A stretch of 6,822 nt of DNA from positions 1-6,822 of the forward strand of contig CAITIF010000945.1 in assembly GCA_903892365.1 (NCBI GenBank), read 5' to 3'. The translations under genes and the position numbers were made by a program. Shown piece by piece: positions 6,731-6,822 of this stretch (positions are counted from its first letter, which is position 1; each line of letters begins with the position of its first letter). Below the pieces are notes generated by a model that saw nothing but the letters and a program-made list of their open reading frames with translations, searched no databases and was not told the DNA's origin. The stretch comes from an uncultured Pirellula sp. (GTDB lineage: Bacteria; Planctomycetota; Planctomycetia; Pirellulales; Pirellulaceae).

Positions 6731-6822
6731 AAACGAAACCAGTGCGTGTACCGCTCCAGATAGGTTACACTGCAATCAAAGTGCTGGCGTTTTACTTCAG
6801 AGAAATTCTTGCTTCAAACCCA

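Noticed and set aside
6732..6822. Possible start of another gene at the right edge
   Set aside because: The - strand frame of the adaptor meets a TAA just upstream of this stretch's left part, and I see no start with a ribosome binding site, RNA gene or repeat in the remaining bases.

Overview
The window looks like chromosomal DNA from a Gram-negative-type bacterium, most likely a planctomycete (Pirellulaceae-like). That assignment is an inference. It rests on three things: a planctomycete-style membrane protein at the left edge (proline-rich cytoplasmic arm, one membrane segment, small extracytoplasmic domain ending in FFQSLRV); an ABC-2 permease fused to a CPBP intramembrane protease, an architecture I associate with planctomycetes; and moderate base composition with TTG/GTG start candidates. 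I see no rRNA, tRNA, CRISPR array, insertion sequence or integrase.

Layout. Positions 3-941 (+) hold the 3' part of a single-pass membrane protein whose start lies left of the window. A 134-base gap (942-1075) carries a possible promoter, alternative hairpins and two 19-codon reading frames. It leads into a compact three-gene operon on the + strand. The first gene is a NatA-like ABC ATPase (1076-1837). The second is a NatB-like ABC-2 permease fused at its C-terminus to a complete CPBP (Rce1-like) glutamic protease (1834-4164). The third is a MacA/HlyD-type periplasmic adaptor (4148-5407). The genes overlap by 4 and 17 bases, so they are almost certainly co-transcribed and translationally coupled. 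Only 13 bases beyond the adaptor stop, a second adaptor on the - strand ends (5421 to about 6656). It is of a different, DevB-like subtype with a likely lipoprotein or secretory signal. The last ~90 bases hold no gene I can support.

How the genes may work together. The ATPase should power the permease. The periplasmic adaptor, anchored in the inner membrane, could link that permease to an outer-membrane TolC-type channel. The fused CPBP domain retains its EExxxR, FxxxH and HxxxN motifs and so looks catalytically competent. A coherent but unproven model is an envelope export machine that cleaves a membrane-embedded or leader-bearing substrate while, or before, exporting it. No dedicated substrate gene is evident in the window. 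The DevB-like adaptor has no partner ATPase or permease here: its neighbour downstream is convergent, so any partner lies to the right of the window or elsewhere.
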